NCBI GenBank assembly: GCA_017520425.1
Contig: JAFXFO010000035.1
Location: 1 to 32,363 of the forward strand
Reading direction: 5' to 3'
Source: Lachnospiraceae bacterium
Lineage (GTDB): Bacteria > Bacillota > Clostridia > Lachnospirales > Lachnospiraceae
Length of the DNA: 32,363 bases
Shown here one piece after another: positions 1-7,475 of this stretch (positions within the stretch are counted from its first letter, which is position 1; the number at the start of each line of letters is the position of its first letter). The notes beneath the pieces were generated by a model. It did no database searches and was not told the origin of the DNA. It was given only the letters and a program-made list of their open reading frames with translations. The position numbers were made by a program, and so were the translations under genes.

Positions 1-221
1 AAAAGAGCTAAAAGCTCATCCCAAAACCCAGAAAAGTTAAAAAGTGGCTTAACTTTTGGGACTACAAGGTCAGAAAAAGAGCTAAAAGCTCATCCCAAAA
101 CCCAGAAAAGTTAAAAAGTGGCTTAACTTTTGGAACAACAAGGCCAGAAAAAGAGCTAAAAGCTCATCCCAAAATGAAGAAAAGCAAAAAGTGGCTTAAT
201 TTTTGGGACAGCTAGGCTAGG
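1..221. repeat. Three tandem 74-bp repeat units, each with hairpins
   Basis: Units begin at 1, 75 and 149 (period 74; the last is 73 bp and more diverged). Each opens with the small palindrome GAGCT-AAA-AGCTC, followed by an interrupted palindrome with arms TCCCAAAA and TTTTGGGA, at 19-61, 93-135 (one mismatch) and 167-208. Units 1 and 2 also hold a nested perfect inverted repeat, AAAAGTTAA/TTAACTTTT, which would compete with the outer stem. The array touches the window edge, so more copies may lie upstream. It precedes the Nudix-led gene run. The 42-43 nt hairpin span matches the other arrays in this window. Confidence 0.9.
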
Positions 222-227
222 AAAAGA

Positions 228-252
228 CATATGGACATTTTCTGCCCATATG
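228..252. repeat. Interrupted palindrome upstream of the first gene
   Basis: CATATGG at 228-234 and CCATATG at 246-252 form a perfect 7-bp inverted repeat with an 11-nt loop. It lies between the 74-bp repeats and the ribosome binding site of the Nudix gene, so it would sit in the 5' leader of that transcript. It could be an operator or an RNA hairpin; sequence alone does not decide. Confidence 0.6.
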
Positions 253-277
253 ACTCATGGACAGAAAAGGAGGAACC

Positions 278-742
278 ATGACCAGACAAATTCGAACTTC
301 GGCAAAGGCACTAATCATCAAGGATGGTAAGATGCTTGCCATCAAAATCAAAGATGGTGAGGAAGAGTGGTTTATCATGCCCGGCGGCGGTCAGGAGGCA
401 GAGGAAACATTGCCGGAGACCTTAAAACGGGAAGTGCTGGAGGAAATGGGTGTCCTGGTGGAGGTAAAAGACTTGATGTTCGTCATAGAGGGCGTACATG
501 GAGAAGACTTTCACCGGGTGGATATGGTGTTTTTATGTGAGTATCTGGGGCAGCAGGAGGATGTTGAGCGCATCTGTGATACCAACCAAGCAGGTTTTGA
601 ATGGTTGGACATCAGCACCCTGAATACTACTCCCTTATACCCTTCCAAGCTACGCAGGCAGATTATGAACCTGCAGGAAGGGAAACCCTACAAGGTGTAT
701 TTAGGAAATGAGGAAATCGGAGACCCGGAGGTGACGGATTAG
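278..742 (+). CDS. Nudix hydrolase
   Basis: A 154-residue stand-alone Nudix (MutT-type) pyrophosphohydrolase. The Nudix box runs from about G37 to V59 and fits GX5EX7REUXEEXGU, including REVLEE. The family cleaves nucleoside diphosphates linked to another moiety, such as ADP-ribose, oxidised dNTPs or dinucleotide polyphosphates; substrate cannot be read from the sequence. I start at the ATG preceded by AAAGGAGGAACC with 5-nt spacing, rather than the in-frame ATG at 257, which lacks such a site. It is followed one base later by a PARG-type glycohydrolase and then a 2H phosphoesterase. That context makes an ADP-ribose-type substrate attractive, but this is inference. Confidence 0.9.
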   Translation: MTRQIRTSAKALIIKDGKMLAIKIKDGEEEWFIMPGGGQEAEETLPETLKREVLEEMGVLVEVKDLMFVIEGVHGEDFHRVDMVFLCEYLGQQEDVERICDTNQAGFEWLDISTLNTTPLYPSKLRRQIMNLQEGKPYKVYLGNEEIGDPEVTD

Positions 743-743
743 T

Positions 744-1565
744 ATGGGAATCAGAACAATTATTAAGCAGACCTTGCAGATTAACAAGGAAAAAGAATAC
801 CAACTGGAAGGTGAGACCATTTACCTACCCCAGAAGGATTATGAGCAGGTGGAAGTCTATTCGCCGCAAGCCGGTAAGGAGCTACTGGAGTGGGATATGA
901 CGGAAGCGTACAGGGATGGATTCTGCAAGATATCTGTAAGGAACGCGGATTCCTACCAGGCGGCAAGAGAGCTTAAGAATCCGTTGGTAATGAACTTTGC
1001 CAATGCCCACAATCCGGGCGGCGGTTTTCTTATGGGTGCCAACGCCCAGGAAGAAGCCCTATGCAGATGTAGTACCCTCTATGAATCTATTTCTTCAAAA
1101 AAAGCATCTGAAATGTATCGATACAACAATACCCATCTGAGCAACGTGGAGTCAGATTATATGCTATTGTCTCCGGCGGTTTGCGTATTCCGTGATGAAA
1201 AGCTTGAACTATTTAAGGAGCCGGTGGAGGTAGGGGTGATTACCCTTCCTGCACCCAACCGCTTCGGAGCGGCTCTGTTTGCCTCAAACAAAACCATAGA
1301 AGAGGCCATGACCCGCAGAATTCGTATCATGCTTCGGATTGCTGCGAAAAAGGGGTATCGGAATCTGGTGCTGGGTGCCTGGGGATGCGGAGCCTTCGGT
1401 AATAAGCCCGAGGAAGTGTCAAAGTATTTTAGAAAAGTGTTGGTGAAGGAATCCTACGGAAGATGCTTTGATGAGGTGTGTTTTGCTATTTACGGCAAGA
1501 CGGATAGCAGGAATATACAAGCCTTTCGGGAGACCTTTCAGAAGGAAATATTGCATGAGGGATAA
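744..1565 (+). CDS. PARG-type macro-domain protein (TIGR02452/DUF2263 family)
   Basis: A 273-residue protein of the microbial poly(ADP-ribose) glycohydrolase-like family. It carries the PARG signature GGG-X7-QEE (GGG at 92-94, QEE at 102-104) after the substrate-loop sequence NFANAHNPGG, and a C-terminal macro-fold stretch with GAWGCGAFG. Known members bind or release ADP-ribose from proteins or nucleic acids. No secretion signal is seen, so it should act in the cytosol. The start lies just after the Nudix stop with GGAGGTG upstream, suggesting co-translation with that gene. Family assignment is firm; the physiological substrate is not known from sequence. Confidence 0.93.
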   Translation: MGIRTIIKQTLQINKEKEYQLEGETIYLPQKDYEQVEVYSPQAGKELLEWDMTEAYRDGFCKISVRNADSYQAARELKNPLVMNFANAHNPGGGFLMGANAQEEALCRCSTLYESISSKKASEMYRYNNTHLSNVESDYMLLSPAVCVFRDEKLELFKEPVEVGVITLPAPNRFGAALFASNKTIEEAMTRRIRIMLRIAAKKGYRNLVLGAWGCGAFGNKPEEVSKYFRKVLVKESYGRCFDEVCFAIYGKTDSRNIQAFRETFQKEILHEG

Positions 1566-1568
1566 GGG

Positions 1569-2090
1569 ATGAAAAGAGAAAAATTTATCACAGTAATGGC
1601 TATTTTTGACGGTGAGACCCAGAAGAAGTTAGAAGATCTGAATGTACTGATGAAAGAGAAATTTGGTGAGGATGGCAAGACACAGGGCATCCCCTATCAT
1701 ATTAGCTTGGGAAGCTATGCACCGGAAGATACGGAGATGATTGTGGAGCGTATCAAGCAGGTCGCCGGAGAGACCAAAAGCTTCCCAGTCATCTTTGAGG
1801 GACTGCAGCATTTTGGTAATGTGGTGCGCTTTATAAAGCCGCAGATGAGTGAAGAGCTGATGAATCTGCACCTGCATTTTGATTCTGACTATGCCAACGG
1901 TTATTCGGAATGGGCTGCCCATGCCACCGTGTTTATCCATAAGGAGCCGACAGAGTTGGAGCTGACGGATGCCTTACAGGAGAAGCTGGAAGCCTTGAAG
2001 GAAGCAAGAATCGTAGGAATCGAGCTGGGAGAATTTTTCCCGGCCAAGTTTATTGTACGGGAGTTGTTTGAGGGGGAAGAGTGGTGCTAA
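1569..2090 (+). CDS. 2H phosphoesterase (2'-5' RNA ligase/LigT-like)
   Basis: A 173-residue protein with the two HxT/S motifs that define the 2H superfamily: H44-I-S46 and H118-A-T120. The family includes LigT/ThpR cyclic phosphodiesterases and the yeast and plant enzymes that open ADP-ribose 1'',2''-cyclic phosphate. It starts three bases after the PARG stop, so the three genes form a tight cassette. Family knowledge supports phosphodiester chemistry on 2',3'- or 1'',2''-cyclic phosphates; the link to ADP-ribose metabolism is inferred from neighbours. The last codons overlap the next gene. Confidence 0.87.
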   Translation: MKREKFITVMAIFDGETQKKLEDLNVLMKEKFGEDGKTQGIPYHISLGSYAPEDTEMIVERIKQVAGETKSFPVIFEGLQHFGNVVRFIKPQMSEELMNLHLHFDSDYANGYSEWAAHATVFIHKEPTELELTDALQEKLEALKEARIVGIELGEFFPAKFIVRELFEGEEWC

Positions 2091-2608
2091 AGCTAATCAA
2101 ACGATGCCCGGAGTATGTAGCGGGCTACAAAGAATTTTGTCAGGAATTATACGACCATAATATCGTCTACTTCAGGCCCACCAGACCGGAGAATATCGAT
2201 GCGGACTGGTGGGCCCGCACCAAGGAATGGTACGAGAAAAAGGAGCAAGGTCTCATAGAAGGTCAATCCCCCAGCCTGCACTTTTGGGCAGTGGATGGAG
2301 AGCAGTTCATCGGTGAGTTCCAGCTTCGTACCCAGTTTACGGAGAAGGTGCTTACGGATATCGGAAGCATCGGCTATGGAGTGAAAGTGTCCCAGTGGGG
2401 AAAGGGCTACGGAACAGAAATCCTTCGTTTAGGCTTAGCCATAGCCAAAGGGCTGGGTATGGAAAAGGTCTTGTTCACCATCAACGAAAAGAATGCTAGG
2501 TCCATCCACGTATGCGAAAAGCTGGGTGGTAAATTAGCAGACATCATAGATGCCTATAACGAGGCAGAAGGGCAGCATCGGTTGAGAAGGTATTGGATTG
2601 AGCTGTAA
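2084..2608 (+). CDS. GNAT family N-acetyltransferase
   Basis: A 174-residue GNAT with the acetyl-CoA loop QWGKGYG at about residue 104-110 after strand 4 (SIGYGVKVS), and the motif B region NEKNARSIHVCEKLGG. It resembles the larger COG3981-type GNATs with a long N-terminal segment. There is no ATG: two adjacent GTG codons (2081, 2084) are possible and I prefer 2084, six bases from the GGGGGA run. The start overlaps the previous stop by a few bases, implying translational coupling. Acceptor substrate unknown. Confidence 0.87.
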   Translation: MLKLIKRCPEYVAGYKEFCQELYDHNIVYFRPTRPENIDADWWARTKEWYEKKEQGLIEGQSPSLHFWAVDGEQFIGEFQLRTQFTEKVLTDIGSIGYGVKVSQWGKGYGTEILRLGLAIAKGLGMEKVLFTINEKNARSIHVCEKLGGKLADIIDAYNEAEGQHRLRRYWIEL

Positions 2609-2630
2609 GTGAGTGAGCGGAGAAAAATTT

Positions 2631-3080
2631 ATGCTGAAAAAATACAAGATAGGTTTTGAGATATGGGGACTAATCCTCTTTTTAGTGATTATGATACCTA
2701 ATTTTATATGGTTTGTAGTACCTGCGCCAAATGATATTCTGAGGGTCGAGTCTGTTACAAAAGTGGCAGATGCAATAGGTTCTGTCAGTCAGGTATTAAT
2801 GGTGTTTGCTTTGTGTGTATTCATTCACCGGGACCGTAAAAGATTACATTTTACAACTTTCATCATTGCTACCATCGTTTGTTGTCTGGCGTATTTTCTA
2901 TGTTGGATATTTTATTACTCAGGAATGACCGGATCGCTTGTGATATTAGGATTGACAATTTTTCCCTGTTTGGCGTTTTTATGCTTTGCGATTGATAGAA
3001 AGAATATGATTGCGGTTCTTCTGATATCAGTATTTACCATATGTCACTTTATATATGGGTTGGTGAATTTTGTTGTTTAG
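2631..3080 (+). CDS. Small polytopic membrane protein
   Basis: A 149-residue hydrophobic protein with about five predicted membrane segments near residues 11-30, 50-66, 75-95, 102-121 and 126-146, joined by short basic loops (HRDRKR at 66-71). I do not recognise a family. ATG 2631 is chosen over the upstream GTG 2613 because GGAG lies eight bases before it. It is the only obvious integral membrane protein in the window and is more AT-rich than its neighbours, which suggests a separate origin. Confidence 0.7.
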   Translation: MLKKYKIGFEIWGLILFLVIMIPNFIWFVVPAPNDILRVESVTKVADAIGSVSQVLMVFALCVFIHRDRKRLHFTTFIIATIVCCLAYFLCWIFYYSGMTGSLVILGLTIFPCLAFLCFAIDRKNMIAVLLISVFTICHFIYGLVNFVV

Positions 3081-3098
3081 AAGTAGATGGAGCATGTT

Positions 3099-3860
3099 AT
3101 GAACTTAGAAAAAATATACAAAGAAGAGGACTTGTTCCCCAGAGAGATAACAAACTGGGAAGAGCGGGAATATGGTGTTCTGTTCTATAACGAAGCTAAT
3201 AAGGACTCCTATGATTCTAACCATGGGGTCATCTTCAAAAACAGAATAAAGGATTTGGAACAGGTGCTTGCGGATATCATAGAGTTTTATGTCGGGAAAG
3301 GCATGAGGCCTATTATATACCAGTCCATTTCGGATGAGGGTTACTTTGAAGAAATCAAGGATGTGCTTGCGGAGTATGGTTTTGATAGCTGGTCGGAAGA
3401 ACAGAAGTATATGATTCTGTCGGAAGAAAACAAGATTGTCCCTAATCCGGAGATTGTGGTTTCTAAAGTGTCTGAGTGGCAGGATGAATATGCATCAGAG
3501 ATTTTTGAGAAGGCGGGAGAGCCTTGGGAAATTGCGGTAGCCAGAAAATCCTTAGCTAATGAAAATACTCTGTTTTTTGTAGCATATGCGGAAGGAAAGC
3601 CGGTGGGCATGACCTATGCCCATGTTCGGGACGGCGTATGCAGAGTGAACTATTTGTTGGTTTCTAAAGAACACAGAAGGTTGGGAGTGGGCAGAGCACT
3701 AATAAGTAGCTTTGTGGAATACTGCACGACCCATCAGATTGAAAATTGCTTCCTGTGGCCTGACGGAGAAACCGCGGAAAAGATATATTACGAAGCCGGT
3801 TTTCGCCATGTAGAAACCAAGCAGGCAGGACGGGCGTCGTACAGTAAAGAAATATTGTGA
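3099..3860 (+). CDS. GNAT family N-acetyltransferase with N-terminal extra domain
   Basis: A 253-residue protein. The C-terminal half is a GNAT domain with RRLGVG at 193-198 and a closing AEKIYYEAGF motif. The N-terminal half (about 1-115) looks like a diverged, inactive GNAT-like lobe, as in tandem-GNAT proteins of Clostridia. ATG 3099 has GGAG six bases upstream; ATG 3087 is an alternative that adds four residues. The stop codon lies inside a perfect palindrome (3857-3879). Substrate unknown. Confidence 0.85.
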   Translation: MNLEKIYKEEDLFPREITNWEEREYGVLFYNEANKDSYDSNHGVIFKNRIKDLEQVLADIIEFYVGKGMRPIIYQSISDEGYFEEIKDVLAEYGFDSWSEEQKYMILSEENKIVPNPEIVVSKVSEWQDEYASEIFEKAGEPWEIAVARKSLANENTLFFVAYAEGKPVGMTYAHVRDGVCRVNYLLVSKEHRRLGVGRALISSFVEYCTTHQIENCFLWPDGETAEKIYYEAGFRHVETKQAGRASYSKEIL

Positions 3861-3879
3861 AAAATCAATGATTTTTCAC
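3857..3879. terminator. Perfect AT-rich palindrome overlapping a stop codon
   Basis: GTGAAAAATCA and TGATTTTTCAC are perfect 11-bp reverse complements around a single central A, followed by TTTCTATTTT. The TGA stop of the upstream GNAT lies inside the left arm. The symmetry and following T-rich run allow a weak, possibly bidirectional, terminator, but the stem is poor in GC and an operator is equally possible. Confidence 0.4.
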
Positions 3880-3894
3880 TTTCTATTTTGGCAG

Positions 3895-3917
3895 TACCAC
3901 AAGCATGGCTTGTGGTA
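3895..3917. repeat. Perfect 10-bp-stem hairpin before a GNAT gene
   Basis: TACCACAAGC and GCTTGTGGTA are perfect reverse complements around the loop ATG. The element is 23 nt, exactly as long as the palindrome 15 bp upstream. It ends 24 bp before the next start codon, so it would form in the mRNA leader just ahead of the AAAGGAGAAG ribosome binding site. It may control initiation or be an operator. Confidence 0.65.
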
Positions 3918-3941
3918 TGCACGGGAATAAAGGAGAAGACC

Positions 3942-4676
3942 ATGATTTCGGCTTTGAAAGAACAGCTGGCAATAGATTTAAACGCTGTAAAAGAGAATTT
4001 TGAGCAGGAAGAAAATGTTGTTACGATACTTACACCCAATCTTTTAAAGCGCCGCAACATAGATGATGACTTATTGCTTTTTATGGCTTGCTTCGGAAAG
4101 GCTGCTGTAGCGGCGGTCCGACCGGAGTTGGAGCCGTTTATGACCGATTATATAGCAAATATGGACGGTTTCCGGTGCTTTGATATGCCCCTGAATATTT
4201 TGGAGCAGGAGTTAAAGAAGCACGGAGCTGTTATAAGTGAAATCGAAGAATTTTACCTGCCAGACAGGAGAGAAATCCAGCCGGTAAATCCTGCTTTTGA
4301 GTTTGAAATCCTGGAGGGTGAGGCGATAAAAAAGCTATACGGTGACCACAGATTTCACATGGCACTGGGATACTCTCAAGAAAGTGACCGTAGGGATATG
4401 CTGGCAGTGGTAGCCTATAAAAAGGGCGAAATACTGGGTGTGGCTGCAGCAAGTAATGATACTGATGATATTTGGCAAATCGGTATTGACGTAGTACCGG
4501 AGAGTCAACAGCATCATGTTGCAACGGACTTAGTTAGAATCATCTCCAAAGAAGTGTTAAAGAGAAAGAGAATACCCTACTACGGAACGGCATGGTCAAA
4601 TATTGCATCAAAAAGAGTTGCCATGAATGCAGGATATAAACCGGTATGGGTAGAATTGAAGGCGATGAGGATTTGA
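3942..4676 (+). CDS. Two-lobed GNAT-like protein with degenerate acetyl-CoA loop
   Basis: A 244-residue paralogue of the gene at 25901: both share an N-terminal lobe, an EYFLPD/EFYLPD linker and a C-terminal GNAT domain with WQIG-DV and AWSNI motifs. Here the pyrophosphate-binding loop, RRQGIA in the paralogue, reads QQHHVA (189-194), so the conserved glycine is gone. Acetyl-CoA binding may be lost or altered. ATG 3942 follows AAAGGAGAAGACC; the frame stays open upstream into the hairpin region, but without a better site. Confidence 0.8.
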   Translation: MISALKEQLAIDLNAVKENFEQEENVVTILTPNLLKRRNIDDDLLLFMACFGKAAVAAVRPELEPFMTDYIANMDGFRCFDMPLNILEQELKKHGAVISEIEEFYLPDRREIQPVNPAFEFEILEGEAIKKLYGDHRFHMALGYSQESDRRDMLAVVAYKKGEILGVAAASNDTDDIWQIGIDVVPESQQHHVATDLVRIISKEVLKRKRIPYYGTAWSNIASKRVAMNAGYKPVWVELKAMRI

Positions 4677-4723
4677 TTATCGAGGTAATGGATTCCCGGG
4701 AAATCAGAGGAGGAATAACAGAC

Positions 4724-5272
4724 ATGAACAAAGCATTATTTTGGGATTTGCAAGGTACTTTAGGCGGAGAAGCCGTGGCAAGTATTGAATTCTTTGAAGC
4801 TTATCCTTTTTCGAAAGAGGCCTTGAAGTTAGCAAAGGACAATGGTTTTAAGAATATTGTTATTACCAATCAAAGCCGAATCGGCAAAGGATTATTGCCC
4901 ATGGAAGTATATAAACGGGAGGAAGAGCGCATATTAAGCTTTTTCAATTTCGAAGAGCCACTGATTGAGGAAATATTCTGTTGTCCTCATCTTACCAGTG
5001 ATAACTGCCGGTGTAAAAAGCCGAAAATCGGCTTTATAGAGGATTCCATAGAAAAATACGGATTGGATATAAAGGATTGTTTCGTAATCGGCGACATGGG
5101 CATGAACGAAATCGTGATGGCCCATAATGCCGGCTGCAAGGGGATTTTGGTACTGACCGGCGGAGGCCAGGGAAGCCTTGGAGAATTCCGTGATACCTGG
5201 GCAGGGTACGAAGCAGATATAATTGCAGAGAATGCTTTGGAAGCGGTGAAGGCGATAATAGAAGAGAGGTAA
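4724..5272 (+). CDS. HAD-IIIA phosphatase, GmhB/HisB-N-like, zinc-loop type
   Basis: A 182-residue HAD phosphatase. Motif I is D8-LQGT12, motif II T48 in ITNQS, motif III K98/K99, and motif IV GD124. A zinc loop C87-P-H89 ... C95-x-C97 matches D,D-heptose bisphosphate phosphatase and HisB-N relatives. The second motif I aspartate (general acid/base in DxDxT) is Q10, and motif IV lacks the second aspartate, so catalysis may be weak or altered. ATG 4724 has AGAGGAGG upstream. It sits next to an APH-type phosphotransferase, which is suggestive but not proof of a kinase/phosphatase pair. Confidence 0.85.
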   Translation: MNKALFWDLQGTLGGEAVASIEFFEAYPFSKEALKLAKDNGFKNIVITNQSRIGKGLLPMEVYKREEERILSFFNFEEPLIEEIFCCPHLTSDNCRCKKPKIGFIEDSIEKYGLDIKDCFVIGDMGMNEIVMAHNAGCKGILVLTGGGQGSLGEFRDTWAGYEADIIAENALEAVKAIIEER

Positions 5273-5277
5273 TAGTT

Positions 5278-6174
5278 ATGTTTAAAGATATCCCCGCAGC
5301 ATCCACCTTTTCGGTAGTGAAAGAGGTAAAGGACGGAATGTCCGGCGACAGAAAATATTATATCGAAACCGTGGACGGACAGAAGCTTTTATTGCGTATT
5401 TCAGAGGCGGCTAATATAGATATAAAAAAGAAGGATTATGACTTTCTGACCTCTTTGAATAAGGCAAATCTGCCGGTTCCTCAGGCCATAGATTTTGGAT
5501 TGTGTGAAGAGGGGCAGTCTGTTTATATGCTTTTAGAGTGGATGGAAGGCGAAGAGGCCGAGAAGATATTGCCGGACATGCCTAAGGACAAGCAGTATGG
5601 GCTGGGAGTAAAGGCAGGACAGATATTAAGGGGCATTCATGAAAATGCGGCCATAAAAAGTACAGAGCAGGATTGGTATGACAGGTATTTTGATGTGATT
5701 ACCCCAAGGATAGATGCCTATAAAAACGAAGGAATCCCCTTTGAGGGCGCGGAAGAGATTCTGACTTTTATTGAGGAAAACAAGCATCTGTTGCACGATA
5801 GAAATCAATGCAATATTCATGGAGATTATCATCTGGGTAACTTGATTATCGCCGGCGAGGAGTTATTTGTGATAGATTGGCAGACTGTGGATTTTGATGG
5901 GGTTGCCGACCCATGGGTGGATTTTAAAAGTATCGGTGTAGAGCATACTGCATTTGCAGTAGGGCAGATTGACGGATACTTTGATTCTCAGGTGCCGGAA
6001 GAGTTTTGGCGCATACTGGCTTTGTATTTAGCTACCAGTGCCATCACTTCTATCGTATGGGCGAAGTACTTCGCACCGGATTGTCTGGATAGTATCATGG
6101 AACTGAATCGAAATGTAGTGAAATGGTACGACAAGATGAAGCAGGTTATACCGACCTGGTATAGGGAATTTTAA
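5278..6174 (+). CDS. APH-family phosphotransferase
   Basis: A 298-residue aminoglycoside-phosphotransferase/choline-kinase-fold protein. The catalytic loop is H181-G-D183-YHLG-N188 and the metal-binding aspartate is D200 in VIDW. The N-lobe (1-90) carries the ATP-binding region with LLRIS. The family phosphorylates hydroxyls of small molecules (aminoglycosides, macrolides, choline, fructosamine, homoserine). Nothing in the sequence fixes the substrate, so I do not call it a resistance gene. It starts five bases after the HAD stop with GAGAGGT upstream. Confidence 0.88.
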   Translation: MFKDIPAASTFSVVKEVKDGMSGDRKYYIETVDGQKLLLRISEAANIDIKKKDYDFLTSLNKANLPVPQAIDFGLCEEGQSVYMLLEWMEGEEAEKILPDMPKDKQYGLGVKAGQILRGIHENAAIKSTEQDWYDRYFDVITPRIDAYKNEGIPFEGAEEILTFIEENKHLLHDRNQCNIHGDYHLGNLIIAGEELFVIDWQTVDFDGVADPWVDFKSIGVEHTAFAVGQIDGYFDSQVPEEFWRILALYLATSAITSIVWAKYFAPDCLDSIMELNRNVVKWYDKMKQVIPTWYREF

Positions 6175-6187
6175 GGAGAAGACCTTT

Positions 6188-6718
6188 ATGGAAAACGCAA
6201 CAAAAGAAAAATTGGTAAAAATTGCAAGAGAGAAAGCAGAAATGCCTTTTCATGGATATTTGGGAGGGAAAGAGTCAAACATTGAGCCTATTATCAAACA
6301 TTTCCCCAAATGGAACATTAAGGATGCTGACAGACTGTGGTGTGCGGCATTTGTTTACTATTGTTGTATGGAGGCCGGGTTTCAGTTTCCATATAGCCCC
6401 AACGAATGTGTAACCTGTAGTTTGGCCGGTTGTGGCGGTTGGGAAGAATATGCAATGGGTGATAGTCGTATTGAATATCATAGAAGAAATGAAAACTTTG
6501 TTCCCAAGCCCGGCGATATTGTAATTTATGATAGAGTTTTTATCAATCAGGAACATGACCATATAGGCATCATATTAGAAGTGAAAGATAATACAATCAT
6601 TGTAGCAGAGGGCAATACCTTCAACGATAATATATCGAGAGTAATTGAACGTCCCATAGATGACCATATAAGGTCATATATTAGAATTCCTGACGGTTAC
6701 AGATATTTGGAGAATTAG
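6188..6718 (+). CDS. CHAP/NlpC-P60-like cysteine amidohydrolase, cytosolic
   Basis: A 176-residue protein with a papain-like CHAP arrangement: C52 in LWCAAFV, H125 in EHDHIGIIL, and an acidic or polar residue at about E141/N143 in VAEGNT. The loop KPGDIVIYD is typical of CHAP domains. Most CHAP enzymes cleave peptidoglycan outside the cell, but this one has no signal peptide, membrane segment or wall-binding repeat. It may be cytosolic, acting on glutathionylspermidine-like or peptide amides, or be released by lysis. AAGGAGAAGACC precedes the ATG. Confidence 0.75.
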   Translation: MENATKEKLVKIAREKAEMPFHGYLGGKESNIEPIIKHFPKWNIKDADRLWCAAFVYYCCMEAGFQFPYSPNECVTCSLAGCGGWEEYAMGDSRIEYHRRNENFVPKPGDIVIYDRVFINQEHDHIGIILEVKDNTIIVAEGNTFNDNISRVIERPIDDHIRSYIRIPDGYRYLEN

Positions 6719-6721
6719 TTA

Positions 6722-7450
6722 ATGAACATATTTGAACAAGTAGAAAAAAACATAAACAAACTGGTAGAAAACAATGTAAATTGGTCTGCCTGTGCCACAG
6801 CTGAGGAAATGCAGCGAGCCAGAGAGGGTAGGCTTTCCATAAAGTTTTTTGATAAGGAAGTACCAGCGGACTGGTTGAAAGGTATCAAAGGGAAAAAGGT
6901 TCTGTGTCTGGCAGGAGCAGGAGGCTTACAGGCGCCACTAATTGCCTGTGCGGGAGCAGAGGTGACGGTTTTAGACCTTTCCGAGAAGATGCTGGAGAAG
7001 GACAGGGAAATAGCGGAAAAGGAACAGCTGAATATCCGCATTGAAAAAGGGAATATGTGCGATTTGTCACGCTTTGCGGATGGCAGTTTTGATTGCATAT
7101 TAAACCCTACTTCTCTGATGTATGTACCGGATGTAAGGCCGGTATTTCAGGAAGTCAGTCGAGTACTAAAGGTGGGCGGAAGCTTTATCATGATGGCACC
7201 CAATCCCATCAACTATCTGTGCGACTTCGTGGAGGACGAAACCGGCGGATATTATAAGGCGGTGAACAGGATGCCTTACTGCTCTTCGAACCACGACGGC
7301 ATGAGTGATTGGGTAGAATATGGCCACACCATGGAAGATTATATCGGTGGGCAGATCGAATGCGGCCTGGTAATCAACGGTTATGTGGAATGCCAGTTGG
7401 AGGATATCACGGAATTACACTTTTTAACCAGGGCGATCAAGCAGGGATAG
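6722..7450 (+). CDS. Class I SAM-dependent methyltransferase
   Basis: A 242-residue Rossmann methyltransferase. Motif I is LCLAGAGG (61-68) rather than the common DLGCGxG, the acidic ribose-binding residue is D85 (VTVLDLS), and SRVLKVGG is the post-IV motif. The C-terminal part carries the DYIGGQIECG stretch seen in UbiE/Methyltransf_11-like small-molecule enzymes. It starts three bases after the CHAP gene. Substrate not inferable. Confidence 0.88.
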   Translation: MNIFEQVEKNINKLVENNVNWSACATAEEMQRAREGRLSIKFFDKEVPADWLKGIKGKKVLCLAGAGGLQAPLIACAGAEVTVLDLSEKMLEKDREIAEKEQLNIRIEKGNMCDLSRFADGSFDCILNPTSLMYVPDVRPVFQEVSRVLKVGGSFIMMAPNPINYLCDFVEDETGGYYKAVNRMPYCSSNHDGMSDWVEYGHTMEDYIGGQIECGLVINGYVECQLEDITELHFLTRAIKQG

Positions 7451-7475
7451 TGAAAACAGCAGAAGGGGGTTGGGT

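Noticed and set aside
1-221. CRISPR array
   Set aside because: The 74-bp units are repeated throughout with no variable spacers; the repeats contain nested palindromes and there are no cas genes.
5278-6174. Aminoglycoside resistance gene call
   Set aside because: The APH catalytic motifs are present, but the family includes many non-resistance kinases and no substrate-specific signature is visible.
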